Notes under the pieces: model-generated | What the model saw: the letters and a program-made list of their open reading frames with translations, nothing else | What the model was told of the DNA's origin: nothing | Database searches by the model: none | Program-made: the position numbers and the translations under genes | Shown: one piece after another, positions 13,107-26,367 of the stretch | How positions within the stretch are numbered: position 1 is the stretch's first letter | How the letters are laid out: every line of letters begins with the position of its first letter | Source of the DNA: Euonymus europaeus | Taxonomy: Eukaryota; Streptophyta; Magnoliopsida; Celastrales; Celastraceae | Reading direction: 5' to 3' | DNA: 64,000 bases | Assembly (NCBI GenBank): GCA_963580455.1 | Contig: OY756962.1 | Location: 27,479,001-27,543,000 of the forward strand

Positions 13107-15874
13107 GTGGTTTCTTTACGTAAACGGTTTTATGAATATCCGATGACTCCGAGTTCTGAATTCGGTGACTTTTAGCTTGATTACACACTACTTTTCGAGC
13201 TCTACAATCTTGGCGTTTCGGATTTTGATTTCGGAACTCGTGGCTAGTTGGTCACGTTTCACCTATTTAGCCGCAAAATGTGGTTTCTTTACGTAAACGG
13301 TTTTATGAATATCCGTTGACTCCGAGTTCTGAATTCGTTGATTTTTAGCTTGATTTCACACTACTTTTCGAGCTCTAAAATCCTGGCATTTCGGATTTTG
13401 ATTTCAGAACTCGTGGCTAGTAGGTCTCGTTTCACCCAGTTAGCCGCGAAATGTGGTTTCTTTACGTAAACGGTTTTATGAATATCCGTTGACTCCGAGT
13501 TCTGAATTCGGTGATTTTTAGCTTGATTTCACACTACTTTTCGAGCTCTACGATTCTGGCAGTTCGGATTTTGATTTCAGAACTCGTGGCTAGTTGGTCT
13601 CGTTTCACCTAGTTAGCCGCGAAATGTGGTTTCTTTACGTAAACGGTTTTATGAATATCCGTTGACTCCGAGTTCTGAATTCGGAGATTTTTAGCTTGAT
13701 TTCACACTACTTTTCGAGCTCTACAATCCTGGCATTTCGGATTTTGATTTCAGAACTCGTGGCTAGTTGGTCTCGTTTCACCTATTTAGCCGCGAAATGT
13801 GGTTTCTTTACGTAAACGGTTTTATGAATATCCGATGACTCCGAGTTCTGAATTCGTTGATTTTTAGCTTGATTTCACACTACTTTTCGAGCTCTACAAT
13901 CCTGGCATTTCGGATTTTGATTTCAGAACTCGTGGCTAGTAGGTCTCGTTTCACCTAGTTAGCCGCGAAATGTGGTTTCTTTACGTAAACGGTTTTATGA
14001 ATATCCGTTGACTCCGAGTTCTAAATTCGGTGATTTTTAGCTTGATTTCAAACTACTTTTCGAGCTCTACGATTCTGGCATTTCGGATTTTGATTTCAGA
14101 ACTCGTGGCTAGTTGGTCTCGTTTCACCTAGTTAGCCGCGAAATGTGGTTTCTTTACATAAACGGTTTTATGAATATCCGTTGACTACGAGTTCTGAATT
14201 CGGTGATTTTTAGCTTGATTTCACACTACTTTTCGAGCTCTACAATCCTGGCATTTCGGATTTTGATTTCAGAACTCGTGGCTAGTTGGTCTCGTTTCAC
14301 CTATTTAGCCGCGAAATGTGGTTTCTTTACGTAAACGGTTTTGTGAATATCCGTTGACTCCGAGTTCTGAATTCGGTGATTTTTAGCTTGATTTCACACT
14401 ACTTTTCGAGCTCTACGATCCTGGCGTTTCGGATTTTGATTTCAGAACTCGTGGCTAGTTGGTCTCGTTTCACCTATTTAGCCGCGAAATGTGGTTTCTT
14501 TACGTAAACGGTTTTATGAATATCCGTTGACTCCGAGTTCTGAATTCGGAGATTTTTAGCTTGATTTCACACTACTTTTCGAGCTCTACAATCCTGGCAT
14601 TTCGGATTTTGATTTCAGAACTCGTGGCTAGTTGGTCTCGTTTCACCTAGTTAGCCGCGAAATGTGGTTTCTTTACATAAACGGTTTTATGAATATCCGT
14701 TGACTACGAGTTCTGAATTCGGTGATTTTTAGTTTGATTTCACACTACTTTTCGAGCTCTACAATCCTGGCATTTCGGTTATTGATTTCAGAACTCTTGG
14801 CTAGTATGCCTCGTTTCACCTATTTAGCCGCAAAATGTGGTTTCTTTACGTAAACGGTTTTATGAATATCCGATGACTCCGAGTTCTGAATTCGGTGATT
14901 TTTAGCTTTATTACACACTACTTTTCGAGCTCTACAATCCTGGCATTTCGGATTTTGATTTCAGAACTCGTGGCTAGTTCGTCTCGTTTCACCTATTTAA
15001 CCGCAAAATGTGGTTTCTTTACGTAAACGGTTTTATGAATATCCGATGACTCCGAGTTCTGAATTCGGTGATTTTTAGCTTGATTACACACTACTTTTCG
15101 AGCTCTACAATCTTGGCGTTTCGGATTTTGATTTCAGAACTCGTGGCTAGTTGGTCTCGTTTCACCTAGTTAGCCGCGAAATGTGGTTTCTTTACGTAAA
15201 CGGTTTTATGAATATCCGTTGACTCCGAGTTCTGAATTCGGTGATTTTTAGCTTGATTTCACACTACTTTTCGGGCTCTACGATCCTGGCGTTTCGGATT
15301 TTGATTTCAGAACTCGTGGCTAGTTGGTCTCGTTTCACCTATTTAGCCGCGAAATGTGGTTTCTTTACGTAAACGGTTTTATGAATATCCGTTGACTTCG
15401 AGTTCTGAATTCGGTGATTTTTAGTTTGATTTCACACTACTTTTCGAGCTCTACAATCCTGGAATTTCGGTTATTGATTTCAGAACTCTTGGCTAGTATG
15501 TCTCGTTTCACCTATTTAGCCGCAAAATGTGGTTTCTTTAAGTAAACGGTTTTATGAATATCCGATGACTCCGAGTTCTGAATTCGGTGATTTTTAGCTT
15601 GATTACACACTACTTTTCGAGCTCTACAATCCTGGCATTTCGGATTTTGATTTCAGAACTCGTGGCTAGTTGGTCTCGTTTCACCTATTTAACCGCAAAA
15701 TGTGGTTTCTTTACGTAAACGGTTTTATGAATATCCGATGACTCCGAGTTCTGAATTCGGTGATTTTTAGTTTGATTACACACTACTTTTCGAGCTCTAC
15801 AATCTTGGCGTTTCGGATTTTGATTTCAGAACTCGTGGCTAGTTGGTCTCGTTTCACCTATTTAGCCGCAAAAT

Positions 15875-17777
15875 GTGGTTTCTTTACGTAAACGGTTTTA
15901 TGAATATCCGATGACTCCGAGTTCTGAATTCGGTGATTTTTAGTTTGATTACACACTACTTTTCGAGCTCTACAATCTTGGCGTTTCGGATTTTGATTTC
16001 AGAACTCGTGGCTAGTTGGTCTCGTTTCACCTATTTAGCCGCAAAATGTGGTTTCTTTACGTAAACGGTTTTATGAATATCCGTTGACTCCGAGTTCTGA
16101 ATTCGTTGATTTTTAGCTTGATTTCACACTACTTTTCGAGCTCTACAATCCTGGCATTTCGGATTTTGATTTCAGAACTCGTGGCTAGTAGGTCTCGTTT
16201 CACCTAGTTAGCCGCGAAATGTGGTTTCTTTACATAAACGGTTTTATGAATATCCGTTGACTCCGAGTTCTGAATTCGGTGATTTTTAGCTTGATTTCAA
16301 ACTACTTTTCAAGCTCTCCGATTCTGGCGTTTCGGATTTTGATTTCAGAACTCGTGGCTAGTTGGTCTCGTTTCACCTAGTTTGCCGCGAAATGTGGTTT
16401 CTTTACGTAAACGGTTTTATGAATATCCGTTGACTCCGAGTTCTGAATTCGGTGATTTTTAGCTTGATTTCACACTACTTTTCGAGCTCTACAATCCTGG
16501 CATTTCGGATTTTTATTTCAGAACTCGTGGCTAGTTGGTCTCGTTTCACCTATTTAGCCGCGAAATGTGGTTTCTTTACGTAAACGGTTTTATGAATATC
16601 CGTTGACTTCGAGTTCTGAATTCGGTGATTTTTAGTTTGATTTCACACTACTTTTCGAGCTCTACAATCCTGGCATTTCGGTTATTGATTTCAGAACTCT
16701 TGGCTAGTATGTCTCGTTTCACCTATTTAGCCGCAAAATGTGGTTTCTTTAAGTAAACGGTTTTATGAATATCCGATGACTCCGAGTTCTGAATTCGGTG
16801 ATTTTTAGTTTGATTTCACACTAGTTTTCGAGCTCTACAATCCTGGCATTTCGGTTATTGATTTCAGAACTCTTGGCTAGTATGTCTCGTTTCACCTATT
16901 TAGCCGCAAAATGTGGTTTCTTTACGTAAACGGTTTTATGAATATCCGATGACTCCGAGTTCTGAATTCGGTGATTTTTAGTTTGATTACACACTACTTT
17001 TCGAGCTCTACAATCTTGGCGTTTCGGATTTTGATTTCAGAACTCGTGGCTAGTTGGTCTCGTTTCACCTATTTAGCCGCAAAATGTGGTTTCTTTACGT
17101 AAACGGTTTTATGAATATCCGTTGACTCCGAGTTCTGAATTCGTTGATTTTTAGCTTGATTTCACACTACTTTTCGAGCTCTACAATCCTGGCATTTCGG
17201 ATTTTGATTTCAGAACTCGTGGCTAGTAGGTCTCGTTTCACCTAGTTAGCCGCGAAATGTGGTTTCTTTACATAAACGGTTTTATGAATATCCGTTGACT
17301 CCGAGTTCTGAATTCGGTGATTTTTAGCTTGATTTCAAACTACTTTTCAAGCTCTCCGATTCTGGCGTTTCGGATTTTGATTTCAGAACTCGTGGCTAGT
17401 TGGTCTCGTTTCACCTAGTTTGCCGCGAAATGTGGTTTCTTTACGTAAACGGTTTTATGAATATCCGTTGACTCCGAGTTCTGAATTCGGTGATTTTTAG
17501 CTTGATTTCACACTACTTTTCGAGCTCTACAATCCTGGCATTTCGGATTTTTATTTCAGAACTCGTGGCTAGTTGGTCTCGTTTCACCTATTTAGCCGCG
17601 AAATGTGGTTTCTTTACGTAAACGGTTTTATGAATATCCGTTGACTTCGAGTTCTGAATTCGGTGATTTTTAGTTTGATTTCACACTACTTTTCGAGCTC
17701 TACAATCCTGGCATTTCGGTTATTGATTTCAGAACTCTTGGCTAGTATGTCTCGTTTCACCTATTTAGCCGCAAAAT
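15875..17777 (+). repeat. 1038-bp (six-monomer) tandem duplication
   Basis: Monomers 15875-16739 recur at 16913-17777 with an exact 1038-bp offset. Shared rare markers are TTTTTAGTTTGATTACAC, TTTCAAACTACTTTTCAAGC with CTCTCCGATTC (16311 and 17349), TAGTTTGCCGCG and TTTAAGTAAACGG (16750 and 17788). The sixth monomers differ over their right halves. The AAGCTCTCCG marker also occurs at 9910, 18733 and 19079, at whole-monomer spacings. Confidence 0.87.
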
Positions 17778-19161
17778 GTGGTTTCTTTAAGTAAACGGTT
17801 TTATGAATATCCGATGACTCCGAGTTCTGAATTCGGTGATTTTTAGCTTGATTACACACTACTTTTCGAGCTCTACAATCCTGGCATTTCGGATTTTGAT
17901 TTCAGAACTCGTGGCTAGTTGGTCTCGTTTCACCTATTTAACCGCAAAATGTGGTTTCTTTAAGTAAACGGTTTTATGAATATCCGATGACTCCGAGTTC
18001 TGAATTCGGTGATTTTTAGCTTGATTTCACACTACTTTTCGAGCTCTACAATCCTGGCATTTCGGTTATTGATTTCAGAACTCTTGGCTAGTATGTCTCG
18101 TTTCACCTATTTAGCCGCAAAATGTGGTTTCTTTAAGTAAACGGTTTTATGAATATCCGATGACTCCGAGTTCTGAATTCGGTGATTTTTAGCTTGATTA
18201 CACACTACTTTTCGAGCTCTACAATCCTGGCATTTCGGATTTTGATTTCAGAACTCGTGGCTAGTTGGTCTCGTTTCACCTATTTAACCGCAAAATGTGG
18301 TTTCTTTACGTAAACGGTTTTATGAATATCCGATGACTCCGAGTTCTGAATTCGGTGATTTTTAGCTTGATTACACACTACTTTTCGAGCTCTACAATCC
18401 TGGCGTTTCGGATTTTGATTTCAGAACTCGTGGCTAGTTCGTCTCGTTTCACCTATTTAGCCGCAAAATGTGGTTTCTTTACGTAAACGGTTTTATGAAT
18501 ATCCGTTGACTCCGAGTTCTGAATTCGTTGATTTTTAGCTTGATTTCACACTACTTTTCGAGCCCTACAATCCTGGCATTTCGGATTTTGATTTCAGAAC
18601 TCGTGGCTAGTAGGTCTCGTTTCACCTAGTTAGCCGCGAAATGTGGTTTCTTTACATAAACGGTTTTATGAATATCCGTTGACTCCGAGTTCTGAATTCG
18701 GTGATTTTTAGCTTGATTTCAAACTACTTTTCAAGCTCTCCGATTCTGGCGTTTCGGATTTTGATTTCAGAACTCGTGGCTAGTTGGTCTCATTTCACCT
18801 AGTTAGCCGCGAAATGTGGTTTCTTTACGTAAACGGTTTTATGAATATCCGTTGACTCCGAGTTCTGAATTCGGTGATTTTTAGCTTGATTTCACACTAC
18901 TTTTCGAGCTCTACAATCCTGGCATTTCGGATTTTTATTTCAGAACTCGTGGCTAGTTGGTCTCGTTTCACCTATTTAGCCGCGAAATGTGGTTTCTTTA
19001 CATAAACGGTTTTATGAATATCCGTTGACTCCGATTTCTGAATTCGGTGATTTTTAGCTTGATTTCAAACTACTTTTCAAGCTCTCCGATTCTGGCGTTT
19101 CGGATTTTGATTTCAGAACTCGTGGCTAGTTGGTCTCGTTTCACCTATTTAGCCGCAAAAT

Positions 19162-20545
19162 GTGGTTTCTTTACGTAAACGGTTTTATGAATATCCATTG
19201 ACTCCGAGTTCTGAATTCGTTGATTTTTAGCTTGATTTCACACTACTTTTCGAGCTCTACAATCCTGGCATTTCGGATTTTGATTTCAGAACTCGTGGCT
19301 AGTAGGTCTCGTTTCACCTAGTTAGCCGCGAAATGTGGTTTCTTTACGTAAACGGTTTTATGAATATCCGTTGACTCCGAGTTCTGAATTCGGTGATTTT
19401 TAGCTTGATTTCACACTACTTTTCGAGCTCTACGATCCTGGCGTTTCGGATTTTGATTTCAGAACTCGTGGCTAGTTGGTCTCGTTTCACCTATTTAGCC
19501 GCGAAATGTGGTTTCTTTACGTAAACGATTTTATGAATATCGGTTGACTCCGAGTTCTGAATTCGGTGATTTTTAGTTTGATTTCACACTAGTTTTCGAG
19601 CTCTACAATCCTGGCATTTCGGTTATTGATTTCAGAACTCTTGGCTATTATGTCTCGTTTCACCTATTTAGCCGCAAAATGTGGTTTCTTTACGTAAACG
19701 GTTTTATGAATATCCGATGACTCCAAGTTCTGAATTCGGTGATTTTTAGCTTGATTACACACTACTTTTCGAGCTCTAAAATCCTGGGTTTTCGGATTTT
19801 GATTTCAGAACTCGTGGCTAGTTGGCCTCGTTTCACCTAGTTAGCCGCGAAATGTGGTTTCTTTACGTAAACGGTTTTATGAATATCCGTTGACTCCGAG
19901 TTCTGAATTCGGTGATTTTTAGCTTGATTTCACACTACTTTTCGAGCTCTACGATCCTGGCGTTTCGGATTTTGATTTCAGAACTCGTGGCTAGTTGGTC
20001 TCGTTTCACCTATTTAGCCGCGAAATGTGGTTTCTTTATGTAAACGGTTTTATGAATATCCGTTGACTTCGAGTTCTGAATTCGGTGATTTTTAGTTTGA
20101 TTTCACACTACTTTTCGAGCTCTACAATCCAGGCATTTCGGTTATTGATTTCAGAACTCTTGGCTAGTATGTCTCGTTTCACCTATTTAGCCGCAAAATG
20201 TGGTTTCTTTAAGTAAGCGGTTTTATGAATATCCGATGACTCCGAGTTCTGAATTCGGTGATTTTTAGCTTGATTTCACACTACTTTTCGAGCTCTACGA
20301 TCCTGGCGTTTCGGATTTTGATTTCAGAACTCGTGGCTAGTTGGTCTCGTTTCACCTATTTAGCCGCGAAATGTGGTTTCTTTACGTAAACGGTTTTATG
20401 AATATCCGTTGACTTCGAGTTCTGAATTCGGTGATTTTTAGTTTGATTTCACACTACTTTTCGAGCTCTACAATCCTGGCATTTCGGTTATTGATTTCAG
20501 AACTCTTGGCTAGTATGTCTCGTTTCACCTATTTAGCCGCAAAAT
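19162..20545 (+). repeat. Second copy of the 10685-12068 segment
   Basis: Matches the left segment at +8477 bp, exactly 49 monomers. Private changes include CTATTATGTC near 19645 and CTGGGTTTTCGG near 19790. Similarity ends inside the next monomer, where CAATCCTGGCATTT replaces the CGATTCTGGCATTT seen near 12170. Confidence 0.85.
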
Positions 20546-21237
20546 GTGGTTTCTTTAAGTAAACGGTTTTATGAATATCCGATGACTCCGAGTTCTGAAT
20601 TCGGTGATTTTTAGCTTGATTACACACTACTTTTCGAGCTCTACAATCCTGGCATTTCGGATTTTGATTTCAGAACTCGTGGCTAGTTGGTCTCGTTTCA
20701 CCTATTTAACCGTAAAATGTGGTTTCTTTACGTAAACGGTTTTATGAATATCCGTTGACTCCGAGTTCTGAATTCGGTGATTTTTAGCTTGATTTCACAC
20801 TACTTTTCGAGCTCTACGATTATGGCATTTCGGATTTTGATTTCAGAACTCGTGGCTAGTTGGTCTCGTTTCACCTAGTTAGCCGCGAAATGTGGTTTCT
20901 TTACGTAAACGGTTTTATGAATATCCGTTGACTCCGAGTTCTGAATTCGTTGATTTTTAGCTTGATTTCACACTACTTTTCAAGCTCTACAATCCTGGCA
21001 TTTCGGATTTTGATTTCAGAACTCGTGGCTAGTAGGTCTCGTTTCACCTAGTTAGCCGCGAAATGTGGTTTCTTTACGTAAACGGTTTTATGAATATCCG
21101 TTGACTCCGAGTTCTGAATTCGGTGATTTTTAGCTTGATTTCACACTACTTTTCGAGCTCTTCGATTCTGGCATTTCGGATTTTGATTTCAGAACTCGTG
21201 GCTAGTTGGTCTCGTTTCACCTAGTTAGCCGCGAAAT

Positions 21238-21756
21238 GTGGTTTCTTTACGTAAACGGTTTTATGAATATCCGTTGACTCCGAGTTCTGAATTCGGTGAT
21301 TTTTAGCTTGATTTCACACTACTTTTCGAGCTCTACAATCCTGGCGTTTCGGATTTTGATTTCAGAACTCGTGGCTAGTTGGTCTCGTTTCACCTATTTA
21401 GCCGCGAAATGTGGTTTCTTTACGTAAACGGTTTTATGAATATCCGTTGACTTCGAGTTCTGAATTCGGTGATTTTTAGTTTGATTTCACACTACTTTTC
21501 GAGCTCTACAATCCTGGCATTTCGGTTGTTGATTTCAGAACTCTTGGCTAGTATGTCTCGTTTCACCTATTTAGCCGCAAAATGTGGTTTCTTTACGTAA
21601 ACGGTTTTATGAATATCCGATGACTCCGAGTTCTGAATTCGGTGATTTTTAGCTTGATTACACACTACTTTTCGAGCTCTACAATCCTGGCATTTCGGAT
21701 TTTGATTTCAGAACTCGTGGCTAGTTCGTCTCGTTTCACCTATTTAACCGCAAAAT
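21238..21756 (+). repeat. Second copy of the 12588-13106 segment
   Basis: Matches at +8650 bp. One difference is GAATTCGGTG here against GAATTCTGTG near 12990. Right of 21756 the sequence switches to the TTTTGTGAATATCC / CCTTGCATTTC block that carries a truncated monomer. Confidence 0.82.
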
Positions 21757-22246
21757 GTGGTTTCTTTACGTAAACGGTTTTGTGAATATCCGTTGACTCC
21801 GAGTTCTGAATTCGATGATTTTTAGCTTGATTTCACACTACTTTTTGAGCTCTACAATCCTTGCATTTCAGATTTTGATTTCAGAACTCGTGGCTAGTAG
21901 GTCTCGATTCACCTATTTAGCGGCGAAATGTGGTTTCTTTACGTAAACGGTTTTATGAATATCTGTTGACTCCGAGTTCTGAATTCGGTGATTTTTAGTT
22001 TGATTTCACACTATTTTGCGAGCTTCAGAACTCTTGGCTAGTATGTCTCGTTTCACCTATTTAGCCGCAAAATGTGGTTTCTTTACGTAAACGGTTTTAT
22101 GAATATCCGATGACTCCGAGTTCTGAATTCGGTGATTTTTAGCTTGATTTCACACTACTTTTCGAGCTCTACAATCCTGGCATTTCGGATTTTGATTTCA
22201 GAACTCGTGGCTAGTTCGTCTCGTTTCACCTATTTAGCCGCGAAAT
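21757..22246 (+). repeat. 490-bp block with truncated monomer, duplicated at 23285-23774
   Basis: Three monomers: one with TTTTGTGAATATCC, GAATTCGATG, CCTTGCATTTC and a GCGGCG tail; then the 144-bp truncated unit; then a GTTCGTCTCG unit. The set recurs 1528 bp downstream (9 x 173 minus 29). The first two monomer types also occur at about 4.0-5.0 kb. Confidence 0.85.
21930..22073 (+). repeat. Truncated 144-bp monomer, copy 3
   Basis: Identical breakpoint (GCGAGCT joined to TCAGAACTC), with the same preceding GCGGCG-tailed monomer as copies 1 and 2. Confidence 0.93.
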
Positions 22247-23284
22247 GTGGTTTCTTTACGTAAACAGTTTTATGAATATCCGATGACTCCGAGTTCTGAA
22301 TTCGGTGATTTTTAGCTTGATTACACACTACTTTTCGAGCTCTACAATCTTGGCGTTTCGGATTTCGATTTCGGAACTCGTGGCTAGTTGGTCACGTTTC
22401 ACCTATTTAGCCGCAAAATGTGGTTTCTTTACGTAAACGGTTTTATGAATATCCGTTGACTCCGAGTTCTGAATTCGTTGATTTTTAGCTTGATTTCACA
22501 CTACTTTTCGAGCTCTACGATTCTGGCGTTTCGGATTTTGATTTCAGAACTCGTGGCTAGTTGGTCTCGTTTCACCTAGTTAGCCGCGAAATGTGGTTTC
22601 TTTACGTAAACGGTTTTATGAATATCCGTTGACTCCGAGTTCTGAATTCGGTGATTTTTAGCTTGATTTCACACTACTTTTCGAGCTCTACAATCCTGGC
22701 ATTTCGGATTTTGATTTCAGAACTCGTGGCTAGTTGGTCTCGTTTCACCTATTTAGCCGCGAAATGTGGTTTCTTTACGTAAACGGTTTTATGAATATCC
22801 GATGACTCCGAGTTCTGAATTCGTTGATTTTTAGCTTGATTTCACACTACTTTTCGAGCTCTACAATCCTGGCATTTCGGATTTTGATTTCAGAACTCGT
22901 GGCTAGTAGGTCTCGTTTCACCTAGTTAGCCGCGAAATGTGGTTTCTTTACGTAAACGGTTTTATGAATATCCGATGACTCCGAGTTCTGAATTCGATGA
23001 TTTTTAGCTTGATTTCACACTACTTTTCGAGCTCTACGATTCTGGCGTTTCGGATTTTGATTTCAGAACTCGTGGCTAGTTGGTCTCGTTTCACCTAGTT
23101 AGCCGCGAAATGTGGTTTCTTTACATAAACGGTTTTATGAATATCCGTTGACTACGAGTTCTGAATTCGGTGATTTTTAGCTTGATTTCACACTAATTTT
23201 CGAGCTCTACAATCCTGGCATTTCGGATTTTGATTTCAGAACTCGTGGCTAGTTGGTCTCGTTTCACCTATTTAGCCGCGAAAT

Positions 23285-23774
23285 GTGGTTTCTTTACGTA
23301 AACGGTTTTGTGAATATCCGTTGACTCCGAGTTCTGAATTCGATGATTTTTAGCTTGATTTCACACTACTTTTTGAGCTCTACAATCCTTGCATTTCAGA
23401 TTTTGATTTCAGAACTCGTGGCTAGTAGGTCTCGATTCACCTATTTAGCGGCGAAATGTGGTTTCTTTACGTAAACGGTTTTATGAATATCTGTTGACTC
23501 CGAGTTCTGAATTCGGTGATTTTTAGTTTGATTTCACACTATTTTGCGAGCTTCAGAACTCTTGGCTAGTATGTCTCGTTTCACCTATTTAGCCGCAAAA
23601 TGTGGTTTCTTTACGTAAACGGTTTTATGAATATCCGATGACTCCGAGTTCTGAATTCGGTGATTTTTAGCTTGATTTCACACTACTTTCCGAGCTCTAC
23701 AATCCTGGCATTTCGGATTTTGATTTCAGAACTCGTGGCTAGTTCGTCTCGTTTCACCTATTTAGCCGCGAAAT
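23285..23774 (+). repeat. Second copy of the 490-bp truncated-monomer block
   Basis: Matches 21757-22246 at +1528 bp. Its third monomer has TTTCCGAGCTC and is also the first monomer of the 3.98-kb duplication that begins subarray II, so it sits on the junction of two rearrangements. Confidence 0.84.
23458..23601 (+). repeat. Truncated 144-bp monomer, copy 4
   Basis: Same breakpoint. This is the last monomer in the window with the GAACTCTTGGC subtype tail and marks the right end of subarray I. Confidence 0.93.
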
Positions 23775-24639
23775 GTGGTTTCTTTACGTAAACGGTTTTA
23801 TGAATATCCGTTGACTCCGAGTTCTGAATTCGTTGATTTTTAGCTTGATTTCACACTACTTTTCGAGCTCTACAATCCTGGCATTTCGGATTTTGATTTC
23901 AGAACTCGTGGCTAGTTCGTCTCGTTTCACCTATTTAGCCGCAAAATGTGGTTTCTTTACGTAAACGGTTTTATGAATATCCGATGACTCCGAGTTCTGA
24001 ATTCGGTGATTTTTAGCTTGATTACACACTACTTTTCGAGCTCTACAATCTTGGCGTTTCGGATTTTGATTTCGGAACTCGTGGCTAGTTGGTCATGTTT
24101 CACCTATTTAGCCGCAAAATGTGGTTTCTTTACGTAAACGGTTTTATGAATATCCGTTGACTCCGAGTTCTGAATTCGTTGATTTTTAGCTTGATTTCAC
24201 ACTACTTTTCGAGCTCTACAATCCTGGCATTTCGGATTTTGATTTCAGAACTCGTGGCTAGTAGGTCTCGTTTCACCTAGTTAGCCGCGAAATGTGGTTT
24301 CTTTACGTAAACGGTTTTATGAATATCCGATGACTCCGAGTTCTGAATTCGGTGATTTTTAGCTTGATTTCACACTACTTTTCGAGCTCTACAATCCTGG
24401 CATTTCGGATTTTGATTTCAGAACTCGTGGCTAGTAGGTCTCGTTTCACGTAGTTAGCCGCGAAATGTGGTTTCTTTACGTAAACGGTTTTATGAATATC
24501 CGTTGACTCCGAGTTCTGAATTCGGTGATTTTTAGCTTGATTTCACACTACTTTTCGAGCTCTACAATCCTGGCATTTCGGATTTTGATTTCAGAACTCG
24601 TGGCTAGTTGGTCTCGTTTCACCTATTTAGCCGCGAAAT

Positions 24640-25677
24640 GTGGTTTCTTTACGTAAACGGTTTTATGAATATCCGATGACTCCGAGTTCTGAATTCGTTG
24701 ATTTTTAGCTTGATTTCACACTACTTTTCGAGCTCTACAATCCTGGCATTTCGGATTTTGATTTCAGAACTCGTGGCTAGTAGGTCTCGTTTCACCTAGT
24801 TAGCCGCGAAATGTGGTTTCTTTACGTAAACGGTTTTATGAATATCCGTTGACTCCGAGTTCCGAATTCGGCGATTTTTAGCTTGATTTCACACTACTTT
24901 TCGAGCTCTACGATTCTGGGGTTTCGGATTTTGATTTCAGAACTCGTGGCTAGTAGGTCTCGTTTCACCTAGTTAGCAGCGAAATGTGGTTTCTTTACGT
25001 AAACGGTTTTATGAATATCCGTTGACTCCGAGTTCTGAATTCGATGATTTTTAGCTTGGTTTAACACTACTTTTTGAGCTCTACAATCCTTGATTTTCAG
25101 ATTTTGATTTCAGAACTCGTGGCTAGTAGGTCTCGATTCACCTATTTAGCGGCGAAATGTGGTTTCTTTACGTAAACGGTTTTATGAATATCCGATGACT
25201 CCGAGTTCTGAATTCTGTGATTTTTAGCTTGATTACACACTACTTTTCGAGATCTACAATCTTGGAGTTTCGGATTTTGATTTCAGAACTCGTGGCTAGT
25301 TGGTCTCGTTTCACCTATTTAGCCGCAAAATGTGGTTTCTTTACGTAAACGGTTTTATGAATATCCGTTGACTCCGAGTTCTGAATTCGGTGATTTTTAG
25401 CTTGATTTCACACTACTTTTCGAGCTCTACAATCCTGGCATTTCGGATTTTGATTTCAGAACTCGTGGCTAGTAGGTCTCGTTTCACCTATTTAGCCGCG
25501 AAATGTGGTTTCTTTACGTAAACGGTTTTATGAATATCCGTTGACTCCGAGTTCCGAATTCGGCGATTTTTAGCTTGATTTCACACTACTTTTCGAGCTC
25601 TACGATTCTGGTGTTTCGGATTTTGATTTCAGAACTCGTGGATAGTAGGTCTCGATTCACCTAGTTAGCCGCGAAAT
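24640..25677 (+). repeat. Six-monomer part of the module, copied again at 31886-32923
   Basis: Matches 31886-32923 at +7246 bp. Shared markers include CTGGGGTTTCGG, CCTTGATTTTC, GAGATCTACAATCTTGGAG and CTGGTGTTTCGG with GGATAGTAGG; the GTTTCATTACG start of the next monomer is also shared. CTGGTGTTTCGG with GGATAGTAGG is found only here and at 32854. Confidence 0.85.
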
Positions 25678-26196
25678 GTGGTTTCATTACGTAAACGGTT
25701 TTATGAATATCCGTTGACTCCGAGTTCTGAATTCGGTGATTTTTAGCTTGATTTCACACTACTTTTCGAGCTCTACAATCTTGGCGTTTCGGATTTTGAT
25801 TTCAGAACTCGTGGCTAGTTGGTCTCGTTTCACCTATTTGGCCGCGAAATGTGGTTTCTTTACGTAAACGGTTTTATGAATATCCGTTGACTCCGAGTTC
25901 TGAATTCGATGATTTTTAGCTTGGTTTCACACTACTTTTTGAGCTCTACAATCCTTGAATTTCAGATTTCGATTTCAGAACTCGTGGCTAGTAGGTCTCG
26001 ATTCACCTATTTAGCGGCGAAATGTGGTTTCTTTACGTAAACGGTTTTATGAATATCTGTTGACTCCGAGTTCTGAATTCGGTGATTTTTAGCTTGATAT
26101 CACACTACTTTTCGAGCTCTACAATCCTGGAATTTCGGATTTTGATTTCAGAACTCGTGGCCAGTTGGTCTCGTTTCACCCAGTTAGCCGCGAAAT

Positions 26197-26367
26197 GTAG
26201 TTTCTTTACGTACGATTTTATGAATATCCGTTGACTCCGAGTTCTGAATTCGGTGATTTTTAGCTTGATTTCACACTACTTTTCGAGCTCTACAATCCTG
26301 GCATTTCGGATTTTGATTTCAGAACTCGTGGCTAGTAGGTCTCGTTTCACCTAGTTAGCAGCGAAAT
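26197..26367 (+). repeat. 171-bp monomer: palindrome changed to CGTACG, copy 1
   Basis: TTTACGTAAACG has lost two A's and reads TTTACGTACG, replacing the TTTACGTAAA palindrome with CGTACG. The monomer also starts GTAGTTTC instead of GTGGTTTC. Confidence 0.92.

Larger units (their letters stand above)
1..23601 (+). repeat. Subarray I: CTTGGC / GATTACACAC subtypes, shuffled six-monomer HOR
   Basis: This block is defined by monomers with CGGTTATTG followed by GAACTCTTGGCTAGTATG, and by partners with CCGATGACTCC plus GATTACACAC and GCCGCAAAAT. The CGGTTATTG (or GTTGTTG) marker occurs at 132, 997, 3419, 5437, 5955, 7166, 8204, 8896, 9415, 10280, 11145, 11664, 12010, 12875, 14778, 15470, 16681, 16854, 17719, 18065, 19622, 20141, 20487 and 21525. 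Spacings are whole monomers apart from known deletions (most often 2, 3, 5 or 6). Order varies, so this is a rearranged HOR and not a clean one. The GAACTCTTGGC tail is last seen in the truncated monomer ending at 23601 and is absent downstream. Confidence 0.88.
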
